NCBI GenBank assembly: GCA_002336895.1
Contig: DDFC01000012.1
Coordinates: forward strand, 1-64,000
DNA from: Verrucomicrobiaceae bacterium UBA1938
GTDB taxonomy: Bacteria > Verrucomicrobiota > Verrucomicrobiia > Verrucomicrobiales > Verrucomicrobiaceae
Reading direction: 5' to 3'
Length of the DNA: 64,000 nt
The stretch's first letter is position 1; every line of letters begins with the position of its first letter. Both the position numbers and the translations under genes were made by a program. The notes beneath the pieces are model-generated. The model saw only the letters and a program-made list of their open reading frames with translations, made no database searches and was not told the DNA's origin. Shown piece after piece: positions 1 to 8,691 of the stretch.

Positions 1-645
1 GCACCCGCCACGCCCCCGCCGCAGCTCAAACGCCCCGCGCAAATTTTGGAGCCGCTCCCCCCGGCTCAGCCCCGCCTGCTGCACCGTCTCCCGCGTCCGC
101 ACCAGCGCCCTCACCGCCCGGATCCCCGTCATCTCAGACAGCCGCACACACAGCTCCCAGCTCTGGTTATACTCCCGGTCCGCCTCCCGGCTCCCATGCA
201 GCGGCACCGGCACCAGCAGCCACTCCCCCAGGTCCTCCCCCGCCAGCCTAGGCTCCTCCAGCGTCCGCATCAGCAGACCCGCCAGCGCACCCCGCAGGTG
301 CAGCCGCCGCTCATACTTAAACCGGTGCACCATCTCCCGCACCGCCCCCTCCGCACGGCACGCCGCCACCGCAAACTCAAACTCCAGCCTCCGCCCGCTG
401 CAGTTCATGCAGCGGAACTCCCCCACCACCGCCCCCTCATACACCTCCCCGCACACCCGGCAATAAGGCTCCACCACCCACGGCAGCCCGTCCTCACACC
501 CCTCACAAAACCACCCCACCTCCGCCCCCATCGGCACCTGGCACACACAGCACAGCCTCGGAAACACCACATCCACCACCGCCTCCCACCCCGGCCTCAA
601 AAGCCGCCACAAACGCGAAGGAGCATCAGGACCAGGAAACGACAT
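1..645 (-). CDS. comF: ComF family phosphoribosyltransferase-like protein (3' end outside window)
   Basis: The minus-strand frame is open from an ATG at 645 to the left edge (215 codons), with no stop inside the window. The start reads MSFPGPDAPSRLWRLLRPGW. It continues with the ComF N-terminal zinc-ribbon pattern: a CCVC pair near residues 32-35, CEGC near 48-51 and CRVC near 63. RFKYERRLHLRG follows, then the phosphoribosyltransferase-fold signature VPVPLHGSREADREYNQS, then RTRETVQQAGLSRGERLQNL and RGAFELR. These are diagnostic of ComF/GntX proteins. In competent bacteria ComF takes part in DNA uptake; in many others its role is unknown. The gene faces away from the methyltransferase cassette. 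Upstream of the ATG is GGGCTTGGCTAGAG, not a strong ribosome-binding site. A 203-codon plus-strand open frame over the same bases is its shadow. Confidence 0.88.
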   Translation of the reverse strand, partial: MSFPGPDAPSRLWRLLRPGWEAVVDVVFPRLCCVCQVPMGAEVGWFCEGCEDGLPWVVEPYCRVCGEVYEGAVVGEFRCMNCSGRRLEFEFAVAACRAEGAVREMVHRFKYERRLHLRGALAGLLMRTLEEPRLAGEDLGEWLLVPVPLHGSREADREYNQSWELCVRLSEMTGIRAVRALVRTRETVQQAGLSRGERLQNLRGAFELRRGRGGC

Positions 646-739
646 CCCATACTCTAGCCAAGCCCCATCTCCCACGTCCACCGCAAACTCCCATCCCAGG
701 AATCCTCCTCGTCCTCCCACTCGAACTCTGCCTGCCCTT

Positions 740-755
740 CGAAGCTTCAGCGAAG
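740..755. repeat. Dispersed GAAGCTTC-type repeat, left copy
   Basis: CGAAGCTTCAGCGAAG, with a similar context on both sides (CCTGCCCTT before, AATGG after), recurs at 9494-9509 on the other side of the methyltransferase/helicase cassette. The core GAAGCTTC is a perfect palindrome. It is probably part of a dispersed repeat family of this genome; its function is unknown. Confidence 0.5.
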
Positions 756-904
756 AATGGATCCTCGTTCCCACCGCTCCTCCCCACCACTCAACATCCC
801 CCCTTCCCCTCATTCATAAAAATTCGCGGCCAATTCGTGTCAATTCGCGCCCCCATCTGATTGTCTCATTGTCTCCCCATCCCCTTCCCCCAATCATAAA
901 TCAA

Positions 905-923
905 AAATCGTAAATCATAAATC
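905..923. repeat. AAATCGTAAATCATAAATC repeat, left copy
   Basis: This 19-nt string is repeated exactly at 9792-9810, where it is extended by a further GTAAATCATAAATC. Both copies are followed by C-rich CTCCC-type sequence. It is AT-rich inside otherwise strongly C-rich spacer DNA. The two copies bracket the four-gene cassette in direct orientation. Confidence 0.6.
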
Positions 924-1061
924 CCTCCCCCCTCCGCCCTTGCCAATCCCCCTCCCCTCCGCTTGGATCAATGTCCCCACGAAGGCATTGCCTGCAATGA
1001 ACGCCCCCACCACCAGCAAGCCCCGCACCGCCGACATTCCCTTTCAGACGCCCCACTGCGC

Positions 1062-3848
1062 ATGAACGCCGTCGAAATCGAACAAGCCGTATCCGCTCTC
1101 GCCGAGGCTCCCTTTGACGCCGAGAGCTTTCCCTACGCGTTCCTTGAGGCGTTCGGAAACAAGGAAACCACGCTCAAAAAGCTCAAAAGCGGCGCATCAA
1201 ATCAGTCCGACCTTCCCGGCGGCATCCTCCAGCGCAGCAACATCCACCTCAAAGTCTGCGCCGAGGGGCAGGTCACTGCCACCCTCACCGCCCTTCGGGA
1301 AAGCCCCAAGACCACCTCCCAGAAGTGCAAGTTCATCCTCGCCACCGACGGCAAAACCTTTGAGGCCGAAAACCTCGCCGATGGCGAGACCGTCGCCTGC
1401 CCCTATCCGGCCTTCTCAGATCACTTCGGCTTCTTCCTGCCCCTGGCAGGCATCACCACCGTCCGGCAGATTCGGGAAAACGCCTTCGACATCAAGGCCA
1501 CCAGCCGCCTGAACCGCCTCTACATCGAGCTGCTCAAGGACAATCCCCAGTGGGACAGCGCCGCACGCCGCGAGGACCTGAACCACTTCATGGCCCGGCT
1601 CATCTTCAGCTTCTTTGCCGAGGACACCGACATCTTCCGCAGCAAGGGCCTCTTCACCGCCACCATCGACCAGATGAGCGCGCGGGACTCCTCCAACACC
1701 CACGAGGTCATCTCCGAGCTCTTCCGTGCCATGAACACGCCGCTCAAGGCGCGTGAAAAGGAAGGCATCAAAAGCTGGGCCGATGTCTTCCCCTACGTGA
1801 ATGGCGGCCTCTTCACCGGCAGCGTGGAGGTGCCGCGCTTCAGCAAGATCGCCCGTTCCTACCTCCTCCACGTCGGCGGTCTCGACTGGACCAAGATCAA
1901 TCCCGACATCTTCGGCTCCATGATCCAAGCCGTGGCGGACGACGAGGAGCGCGGCGCCCTGGGCATGCACTACACCAGCGTGCCCAACATCCTCAAGGTC
2001 CTCAATCCGCTCTTCCTCGACGACCTCCGCGCCAGGCTGGACGAGGCCGGCAGCAGCCCGCAAAAACTCCTCAACCTTCGAAAACGCATCGCCCGCATCC
2101 GCGTCTTCGACCCCGCCTGCGGCTCTGGAAACTTCCTCGTCATCGCCTACAAGCAGATGCGCGAGATCGAGGCCGAGATCAACAACCGCCGTGGTGAGGC
2201 CGACCGCAAGTCCGACATCCCCCTCACCAACTTCCGTGGCATCGAACTCCGCCACTTCTCCAGCGAGATCGCCCGCCTCGCCCTCATCATTGCCGAGTAT
2301 CAGTGCGATGTTCTCTATCGCGGCCAAAAGCTCGCCCTCGCTGAATTCCTGCCACTCGAAGCCGCCAACTGGATCACCTGCGGCAACGCCCTGCGACTCG
2401 ACTGGCTGAGCATTTGTCCGCCCACGGGAAAAGGAGTAAAGAACCGAGCAGATGATTTGTTTGAGACACCGCTGAATCAGACCGAGATCGATTTCGAGAA
2501 TGAGGGTGGGGAGACGTATCTTTGCGGCAATCCTCCTTACAAGGGTGGCACTGAACAAACCTCAGAGCAAAAAAGCGATATGGGCGCTGTATTTGCCGAG
2601 TGGACTCAAAATTGGAAGTCACTAGACTACGTATGTGGTTGGTTTTTTAAGTTCGCTGAATATGCAAAACTTACTAGAGCAGCATGCGCTTTCGTTAGCA
2701 CTAATTCAATTGCGCAAGGTGAACAGGTCGCACGATTGTGGCCACTAATCCACATGCGAGGTCAAGAGATTCTTTTTGCCCATACATCGTTCAAGTGGTC
2801 AAACCTAGCGGCATATAATGCTGGTGTAACCGTAGTTGTCATCGGCCTAGGAACAAAAGCCGGAAAAGCTGTTTTATTCGAATACTTCGGGGGAGATACA
2901 CCGCAGCGTCGCGAGGTTGATAACATTTCCCCGTACCTTGTTCCCTATAGAAACATCGTCATCAATGCCCTGACAAACACGTTGTCAGATGTTGCTGAAA
3001 TGACGAACGGTAATAAACCAGCAGATGGCGGACATTTGATTTTTGATTTGGCAGAAGCTAAGCGCATCCGGAATTCCGCAGCTAACGCATCCTCCTTCAT
3101 TCGCCAATTTGTTGGAGGGGAGGAATCAATTAAGGGATTGCAAAGATTTTGCTTATGGGTTCGGGATGACGAGAAGGACCATGCCATAAATATCCCCGCC
3201 ATTGCTGAGCGCCTTGAACGCGTAAGAGAGGCCCGTTCAAAAAGTCCAAAAAAGCTCACCAAAGAGGGGGCGATGACACCTCATGCGTTTCAACAGATTC
3301 GTCAATCAGGCGACGAAGTGCTAACTGTAGTCCCGAGAGTTTCATCTGAATCTAGGCCATATCTTCCAATCAGCCTGTTTAAGAAAGGAACAATCATCGC
3401 AGACGGTGCTTTCGCACTCTTTAACGCGCCACTTTGGAATTTTGCCATCCTTGCGTCACGCTTTCACCTAGTTTGGATCGCGGCAGTTTGTGGGAAGTTA
3501 GAGACGCGATATCGTTATTCCAGCACCCTCGGCTGGAACACTTTCCCCGTCCCCCCACTGACCGAGCAAAACAAAGCCGACCTGACCCGTTGCGCGGAGG
3601 ACATCCTGCTGGCTCGCGAGGCGCATTTCCCGGCCACCATTGCCGATCTCTACGATCCCGACACCATGCCCGCCAATCTGCGTGCCGCCCACGAGCGCAA
3701 CGACGAAACGCTGGAGCGCATCTACATCGGCCGCCGCTTCAAAAACGACACGGAGCGGCTGGAGAAGCTCTTTGAACTTTACACGCAGATGACGGCGGGG
3801 CAGTCCGCCGCGAGGGTCACGAAACCGGCGAAAGGAACGAAAGCATGA
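1062..3848 (+). CDS. MmeI-like class I SAM-dependent DNA (adenine-N6) methyltransferase
   Basis: This is a DNA methyltransferase of about 928 residues, predicted to transfer a methyl group from SAM to adenine in a specific DNA site. SAM-binding motif I is FDPACGSGNF (residues 349-358) and catalytic motif IV is NPPY (490-493), the arrangement of N6-adenine enzymes. The N-terminal third (FGNKETTLKKL, KFILATD, FGFFLPLAG) and the helical spacer (LIFSFFAEDTDIF, GMHYTSVPNILKVLNPLF) resemble MmeI/type IIG-like proteins. I cannot see an obvious PD-(D/E)XK site in the N-terminus. The frame is open from a TTG at 963, but family likeness begins at MNAVEIEQAVSALAEAPFD, so I chose the ATG at 1062. Bases from about 2411 to 3530, which encode NPPY and the specificity region, are clearly AT-richer than the flanks, suggesting replacement of that part. 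The stop overlaps the next start as ATGA. Confidence 0.9.
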   Translation: MNAVEIEQAVSALAEAPFDAESFPYAFLEAFGNKETTLKKLKSGASNQSDLPGGILQRSNIHLKVCAEGQVTATLTALRESPKTTSQKCKFILATDGKTFEAENLADGETVACPYPAFSDHFGFFLPLAGITTVRQIRENAFDIKATSRLNRLYIELLKDNPQWDSAARREDLNHFMARLIFSFFAEDTDIFRSKGLFTATIDQMSARDSSNTHEVISELFRAMNTPLKAREKEGIKSWADVFPYVNGGLFTGSVEVPRFSKIARSYLLHVGGLDWTKINPDIFGSMIQAVADDEERGALGMHYTSVPNILKVLNPLFLDDLRARLDEAGSSPQKLLNLRKRIARIRVFDPACGSGNFLVIAYKQMREIEAEINNRRGEADRKSDIPLTNFRGIELRHFSSEIARLALIIAEYQCDVLYRGQKLALAEFLPLEAANWITCGNALRLDWLSICPPTGKGVKNRADDLFETPLNQTEIDFENEGGETYLCGNPPYKGGTEQTSEQKSDMGAVFAEWTQNWKSLDYVCGWFFKFAEYAKLTRAACAFVSTNSIAQGEQVARLWPLIHMRGQEILFAHTSFKWSNLAAYNAGVTVVVIGLGTKAGKAVLFEYFGGDTPQRREVDNISPYLVPYRNIVINALTNTLSDVAEMTNGNKPADGGHLIFDLAEAKRIRNSAANASSFIRQFVGGEESIKGLQRFCLWVRDDEKDHAINIPAIAERLERVREARSKSPKKLTKEGAMTPHAFQQIRQSGDEVLTVVPRVSSESRPYLPISLFKKGTIIADGAFALFNAPLWNFAILASRFHLVWIAAVCGKLETRYRYSSTLGWNTFPVPPLTEQNKADLTRCAEDILLAREAHFPATIADLYDPDTMPANLRAAHERNDETLERIYIGRRFKNDTERLEKLFELYTQMTAGQSAARVTKPAKGTKA

Positions 3849-5038
3849 ACGACACGCCTGCCCGCCTCACCCCGCAGCCTGAAGGCTATGCCTCGTGGCT
3901 GGCCGAACTGAAAGACCGCATCCACAGCGCCCGGCAGCGCGCCACGCTGGCCGTCAACCAGGAGCTGATCCTGCTCTACTGGCAAATCGGGCGAGACATC
4001 CAAGCCCGGCAATCAAACCAAGGCTGGGGCGCGAAAGTCATTGACCGTCTTTCACAAGACCTCCGTGCGGCCTTCCCGGAGATGAAGGGTTTTTCGCGGT
4101 CCAATCTCAAGTATATGCGCGCTTTTGCCGAGGCATGGCCGGAGTTTGGAATTGGCCAATCGGTGCTTGGCCAATTGGAGGGAGGGGCAATGGTGCAAGC
4201 GCCCTTGCACAAAGTGGCACCGGTGGAATGCACGCACCTGGATGGTGCTCAAATGGAACTGCCACAATTTGTGCAGCAAGTGCTGCACAAATTGCCTTGG
4301 TATCACCACATCGCCCTGCTGGACAAACTCAAAAGCCGTGAGGACCGCCTTTGGTATGCCGCCAAAGCCATTGAGCACAACTGGTCACGCAACATCCTGG
4401 TGATGCAGATCGAATCCCGCCTGATGGAACGCAGCGGCGCGGCGGTGACGAATTTTGAGCTGACACTGCCCAAGCCGCTGTCCGATCTGGCCCGTGAATC
4501 AATCAAAGACCCGTATCGCTTCGACTTCCTCGGGCTGACGGTAGAGGCGCAGGAGCGGGAGATTGAGAAGGCGCTGGTGAAGCACGTCACGGACTTCCTG
4601 CTGGAGCTGGGCGCGGGTTTTGCCTTTGTGGGCCGCCAGGTGCTGCTGGACGTGGGCGGTGAGGAGTTCTTCATGGACCTGCTGTTCTACCACCTGAAGC
4701 TGCGCTGCTATGTGGTGATCGAGCTGAAGGCCGGGAAATTCCAGCCGGAGCATCTGGGCAAACTCAGCTTTTACATGACGGCGGTGGACGCGCAGATCAA
4801 GCACCCCACGGACGGCCCGACCATCGGCCTGCTGCTGTGCAAGAGCAAAAACAAGGTGGTGGCCGAATACGCGCTGCGCGGCAAAGAGCAGCCGCTGGGC
4901 GTGGCGGAATACCAGCTCGTGGAGTCCCTGCCGCCGGAGCTGCAGACCAGTCTGCCCAGCATCGAACAGATCGAGCGCGAGCTGGCCCGTGACATGCCCC
5001 CGGAGGAGAACACCCAGAAAGAAGACGAAGAAGAATGA
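3845..5038 (+). CDS. DUF1016 (YhcG-type) PD-(D/E)XK nuclease domain protein
   Basis: The protein has 397 residues. The N-terminal DUF1016 domain is marked by LILLYWQIGRDIQARQ and GFSRSNLKYMRAFAEAWP. A variable linker of about 40 residues follows, then LPWYHHIALLDKLK and LWYAAKAIEHNWSRNIL. The C-terminal half carries the YhcG nuclease core: VGGEEFFMDLLFYH supplies D278, and VVIELKAG supplies E293 and K295, a complete PD-(D/E)XK triad. YhcG-type proteins are predicted nucleases often found with restriction-modification genes and in defence islands. The start ATG lies inside the ATGA that ends the methyltransferase, and its own stop overlaps the helicase start in the same way, so the three are almost certainly co-translated. 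The inferred role is the DNA-cleaving or regulatory partner of the methyltransferase. Confidence 0.88.
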   Translation: MNDTPARLTPQPEGYASWLAELKDRIHSARQRATLAVNQELILLYWQIGRDIQARQSNQGWGAKVIDRLSQDLRAAFPEMKGFSRSNLKYMRAFAEAWPEFGIGQSVLGQLEGGAMVQAPLHKVAPVECTHLDGAQMELPQFVQQVLHKLPWYHHIALLDKLKSREDRLWYAAKAIEHNWSRNILVMQIESRLMERSGAAVTNFELTLPKPLSDLARESIKDPYRFDFLGLTVEAQEREIEKALVKHVTDFLLELGAGFAFVGRQVLLDVGGEEFFMDLLFYHLKLRCYVVIELKAGKFQPEHLGKLSFYMTAVDAQIKHPTDGPTIGLLLCKSKNKVVAEYALRGKEQPLGVAEYQLVESLPPELQTSLPSIEQIERELARDMPPEENTQKEDEEE

Positions 5039-7113
5039 GCACCAGCCCAGCACAATCCCCCTCAAACGTCACGGTTCCCTCCGTCTCCGTCCGCTATGCG
5101 CAGGATGGCAGCTCCACCCGCTCAAACGGCCTCGGCATGCGCCCCATGCAGGAGCGCTGCTACCAGAAGCGCGGAGAGCAGTACCTGCTGATCAAATCGC
5201 CCCCGGCCTCCGGCAAAAGCCGTGCGCTGATGTTCATCGCGCTGGACAAGCTGGCGAACCAGAAGCTGAAACAAGCCATCATCGTAGTGCCGGAGCGCTC
5301 CATCGGCGCCAGTTTCCACGATGAGCCGCTGAGCCAGTTTGGCTTCTGGGCGGACTGGAAGGTCGAGCCCAAATGGAACCTCTGCGACGCACCGGGCACC
5401 GACAACGGCGGCAAGGTGGAGTCGGTTAAGAAGTTCCTGGAAAGCACGGACAAGGTGCTGGTTTGCACCCATGCCACCTTCCGTTTCGCCATGGAAAAGT
5501 ATGGCGTGGAGGCCTTCGACGACCGCCTGATCGCCGTGGATGAGTTCCACCACATTTCCGCCAATCCGGACAACCGCCTGGGCGAGCATGTGCGGCAGCT
5601 CATGGCCCGCGACAAAACCCACCTGGTGGCCATGACCGGCTCCTACTTCCGTGGCGATGCCGAGGCTGTGCTGCACCCGGATGATGAGGCGAAGTTTGAG
5701 ACCGTCACCTACACCTACTACGAGCAGCTCAACGGCTATCAGCACCTCAAGCAGCTCGACATCGGCTATTACTTCTACTCAGGGCAGTATTCGGACGAGA
5801 TCGTCAATGTGCTGAACCCCGGAGAGAAGACGATCGTCCACATTCCCAACGTCAATTCACGCGAAAGCCTCGGAGACAAGATCAAGGAGGTGGAGCACAT
5901 CATTCACGAACTCGGCGACTGGCAGGGCACCGATCCACAGACAGGCTTCCAGCTCGTGAAGTCGAAGGAAGGCAGGCTGCTCCGCATCGCCGATCTGGTG
6001 GATGACGATGTCGCCAGGCGGGACAAGGTGGCGGCGGCGCTCAAAGACCCGGCCCATAAAAACAACCGCGACCACGTGGACATCATCATCGCCCTCGGCA
6101 TGGCGAAGGAGGGCTTTGACTGGATCTGGTGCGAACACGCGCTGACCGTGGGCTATCGCTCCAGCCTCACCGAGATTGTGCAGATCATCGGTCGTGCCAC
6201 CCGTGATGCACCGGGCAAGCCCAGGGCACGCTTCACCAATCTCATCGCCGAACCGGATGCCAGCGAGCAGGCCGTGACTGAGGCGGTGAACGACACCCTG
6301 AAAGCCATCGCCGCCAGCCTGCTCATGGAGCAGGTGCTGGCACCGCGCTTTGAGTTCAAACCCAAGAACCCGAACAGCGGGCCAACGCCCGGCTTTGACT
6401 ACGGCCCCGGAGGCTACGACCCGGGAAAAAGCAACGTGGGCGTGAATCCGCACACCGGGACGATCCAGCTTGAAATCAAAGGGCTGGCTGAACCCAAAAG
6501 CCCCGAAGCGGAACGCATCTGCCGGGAGGATTTGAATGAGCTGATCACCGCCTTTGTGCAGGACAAAACCACCGTGGAGAAAGGCCTCTTCGACACCGAA
6601 CTCGTCCCGGAGGAACTCACCCAGGTGAAGATGGGCAAGATCGTCAAAGAAACCTACCCGCACCTTCAGGACGAAGATCAGGAGGCCGTGCGCCAGCACG
6701 CCATCGCCGCACTGAACCTCGTCCAGCAGGCCAAGAAGGAACTCGTCGGAGGCGGAGGCTCAGCCGACACCACCCAAAATACCAGCCTGCTGGATGGCGT
6801 GCGCAAATACGCCCTGAGCGTGCGGGAGCTGGACATCGACCTCATTGACCGCATCAACCCCTTTGGGGAAGCCTACGCCATCCTGGCAAAGTCCATGAGC
6901 GAGGAACGCCTCAAACAGGTCGCCGAGGTCATTGCCGCCAAGCGCAGCACCCTGACTCTTGAAGAGGCTCGTGAGCTGGCCAAACGCGCGCTGCGCTTCA
7001 AACACGAGAAAGGACGCCTGCCAGAAATGACAGCGGCCGATCCCTGGGAAAAACGCATGGCGGAAGGCATTGCCTTCCTGCAACGAAAGGCGAAAGAAGC
7101 AAAGAATGGCTAA
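5035..7113 (+). CDS. DEAD/DEAH-box (SF2) helicase
   Basis: The protein has 692 residues. The Walker A motif is PPASGKSRA (K61), motif II is a DEFH variant (VDEFHH, 169-172), MTGSYFRGD fits motif III, and QIIGRATRD (383-391) fits motif VI. GMAKEGFDWIWCEHAL precedes it, as in restriction-type SF2 translocases. The C-terminal 280 residues are poorly conserved and probably bind partners or DNA. There is no methylase or nuclease domain in this chain. The enzyme is predicted to hydrolyse ATP and move on DNA. The ATGA overlap with the upstream nuclease gene and the overlap with the downstream GIY-YIG gene place it in one translational unit, so it is probably the motor of a multi-subunit restriction-like complex. 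Confidence 0.88.
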   Translation: MSTSPAQSPSNVTVPSVSVRYAQDGSSTRSNGLGMRPMQERCYQKRGEQYLLIKSPPASGKSRALMFIALDKLANQKLKQAIIVVPERSIGASFHDEPLSQFGFWADWKVEPKWNLCDAPGTDNGGKVESVKKFLESTDKVLVCTHATFRFAMEKYGVEAFDDRLIAVDEFHHISANPDNRLGEHVRQLMARDKTHLVAMTGSYFRGDAEAVLHPDDEAKFETVTYTYYEQLNGYQHLKQLDIGYYFYSGQYSDEIVNVLNPGEKTIVHIPNVNSRESLGDKIKEVEHIIHELGDWQGTDPQTGFQLVKSKEGRLLRIADLVDDDVARRDKVAAALKDPAHKNNRDHVDIIIALGMAKEGFDWIWCEHALTVGYRSSLTEIVQIIGRATRDAPGKPRARFTNLIAEPDASEQAVTEAVNDTLKAIAASLLMEQVLAPRFEFKPKNPNSGPTPGFDYGPGGYDPGKSNVGVNPHTGTIQLEIKGLAEPKSPEAERICREDLNELITAFVQDKTTVEKGLFDTELVPEELTQVKMGKIVKETYPHLQDEDQEAVRQHAIAALNLVQQAKKELVGGGGSADTTQNTSLLDGVRKYALSVRELDIDLIDRINPFGEAYAILAKSMSEERLKQVAEVIAAKRSTLTLEEARELAKRALRFKHEKGRLPEMTAADPWEKRMAEGIAFLQRKAKEAKNG

Positions 7114-8299
7114 GGCGATCACAGACGAAGACTTGGACCTGCTCGATGAGCTGGGCGTCGATGCTGCACCTGCGGCCAGCGGCGGACGCTCGGCACGCGA
7201 GCAGAGGATCATCGCCGGCTTCGAGGAGATCGAGCGCTTCTACGCCGAGCACAACCGCGTGCCGGAGCACGGCGAGCACCGGGACATCTTCGAACGACTT
7301 TACGCCGTGCGGCTGGATCGAATCCGCGACTCAGCAGAGTGCCGCGACATTTTGCGAAGCATGGACACCCACGGCCTGCTCGGTTCTGACAACTCCAGCT
7401 CAATCGTTCGCGAGGACTCTCCGCTCACCGACGAGGAGCTGCTTTCATCCCTCGGCGTTGACGCAGCAGAAAGTGAAGACGTGACGCAGCTCAAGCACGT
7501 CCGCTCCCGCGATGAAATCAAAGCCGCCGAGGAAATCGCCCAGCGGAATCCCTGCGTGGACTTCGATACCTTCAAGCCACTGTTTGACAAGGTGCAGCAG
7601 GACTTGGCCTCAGGACATCGTCAGACCTTGAAATACAAGGACAACGCCGAAGTGAAGAAAGGCGATCTCTTTATCCTGGACGGCCAGAAGGTCATCGTGG
7701 CCGACATGGGAGAACCCTTTGTGAGCGATTACGGACGGCAGGATCGCCGCCTGCGCGTGGTCTATGACAACGGCACAGAGAGCGATTTGCTGGTGCGCTC
7801 GCTCCAGAGAGCGCTCAACAAGGACAAGACCAGCCGGCGCATCACCGATCCGGAAATGGGCCCGCTTTTTTCTGACGAGGAAGACGAAGACGATCTGCCC
7901 TCTGGCTGGATCTACGTGCTGCGCAGCAAGTCCGAACATCCATTTGTCGCAGCCAATCGGGCAGTCCTCCACAAGATCGGCGTGACGGGTGGCGAAGTAA
8001 AAACCCGCATCTCAAACGCAAAGAAAGACCCCACCTACCTCCTGGCCGAAGTGGAACTCGTAGCCAGCTTCAAACTGGCCAACATCAACCGTAAACGCCT
8101 CGAAGCACTGCTGCACAAGTTTTTCGGCAGCGCGAGGTTGGACATGGAATTGAAAGACCGCTTTGGCGGACAGGTGGAACCTAGAGAATGGTTTCTCGTC
8201 CCACTGCCAGTGATCGAAGAAGCCATTCAAAAGCTCATGGACGGAACCATTGGGAACTTTCGCTATGATCCTGCTGCCGCAAGAATCGTGGCATTATAA
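7106..8299 (+). CDS. GIY-YIG nuclease family protein (T5orf172-like C-terminal domain)
   Basis: The protein has 397 residues from the ATG at 7106 (MAKAITDEDLDLLDELGVD), which overlaps the helicase stop. The frame is open from 7070, but the extra codons look like helicase shadow. Residues 1-165 are acidic and helical with no recognised fold and contain two similar segments (LLDELGVDAA and LLSSLGVDAA). Residues about 266-385 are GIY-YIG-like: SGWIYVLRSK gives the first strand, HKIGVTGG the second, and LEALLHKFF with EPREWFLVPL follow, as in T5orf172/MUG113 nucleases. It is predicted to cut DNA. It is the last gene of the cassette, and a hairpin follows 41 nt after the stop. Whether it works with, or as an alternative to, the DUF1016 nuclease cannot be told from sequence. 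Confidence 0.85.
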   Translation: MAKAITDEDLDLLDELGVDAAPAASGGRSAREQRIIAGFEEIERFYAEHNRVPEHGEHRDIFERLYAVRLDRIRDSAECRDILRSMDTHGLLGSDNSSSIVREDSPLTDEELLSSLGVDAAESEDVTQLKHVRSRDEIKAAEEIAQRNPCVDFDTFKPLFDKVQQDLASGHRQTLKYKDNAEVKKGDLFILDGQKVIVADMGEPFVSDYGRQDRRLRVVYDNGTESDLLVRSLQRALNKDKTSRRITDPEMGPLFSDEEDEDDLPSGWIYVLRSKSEHPFVAANRAVLHKIGVTGGEVKTRISNAKKDPTYLLAEVELVASFKLANINRKRLEALLHKFFGSARLDMELKDRFGGQVEPREWFLVPLPVIEEAIQKLMDGTIGNFRYDPAAARIVAL

Positions 8300-8340
8300 T
8301 TCTTTTCCCTCGGTTCCTGCATCATGCCAGGACTGCCATG

Positions 8341-8363
8341 AGCAGGCTGAAATTCAGCCTGCT
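8341..8363 (+). terminator. Perfect hairpin after the defence-like cassette
   Basis: AGCAGGCTGA (8341-8350) pairs perfectly with TCAGCCTGCT (8354-8363) across an AAT loop, 41 nt after the GIY-YIG stop codon. Its position suits an intrinsic terminator or a 3'-end stabilising structure, but it lacks a clear T run. Confidence 0.45.
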
Positions 8364-8625
8364 CTGCATCGTCCCAATCTCGGCGTCCCAAAATCCCACC
8401 AGCCGCATTCCCCATCCGGATTCCGTTCCTTCCGTGTGTTGATTCGTTGCTCTCACCCTCCGGGCTCCTTTCAGTCGTCTGTCTCGCTACGCTCGGCTCC
8501 GTAGGCCACCACCTCCGGCCATCTCTGCATCGTCCCAATCTCGACGCCCCAAAATCCTCCCATCCGGATTCCGTCCCATCCGCACGCAGCTTCGTCCCCC
8601 TCACCCTCCGGGCTCCCCTCAGTCG
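8362..8625. repeat. Two-copy direct repeat
   Basis: CTCTGCATCGTCCCAATCTC and what follows (cGcCcCAAAATCC, CATCCGGATTCCGT, CTCACCCTCCGGGCTCC) appears at about 8362-8476 and again at about 8524-8625 with internal gaps and substitutions. The offset is about 160 bp. There is no convincing coding potential. Confidence 0.6.
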
Positions 8626-8691
8626 CGTTTATGACTTCGTCGATCTCCACTTCGTTCCGGTTCGCCCCCCCGGCCATCTCTGCCTTTCCTC

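Larger units (their letters stand above)
646..1061. other. C-rich intergenic region between comF and the methyltransferase
   Basis: This stretch has no convincing gene. The plus strand is very C-rich. It carries short modules that recur in the 8300-10015 region: CGAAGCTTCAGCGAAG at 740-755, CCCATCTGATTGTCT at about 852-866, and AAATCGTAAATCATAAATC at 905-923. A segment at about 828-853 (ATTCGCGGCCAATTCGTG, then TCAATTCGCG) has the look of a dispersed intergenic repeat. The divergent promoters for comF and the methyltransferase operon must lie here, but no -10/-35 pair stands out. Confidence 0.6.

Noticed and set aside
46..657. 203-codon plus-strand open frame rich in Pro, His and Arg
   Set aside because: It is antisense to a clear ComF-like gene, and its composition is typical of a shadow of GC-rich coding DNA.
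963..1061. TTG-started 33-codon extension of the methyltransferase, and a short ATG frame (996) ending in an ATGA overlap with its start
   Set aside because: Neither has family likeness; the methyltransferase family N-terminus begins at the ATG at 1062. The small overlapping frame could be a leader peptide, but nothing supports it beyond position.
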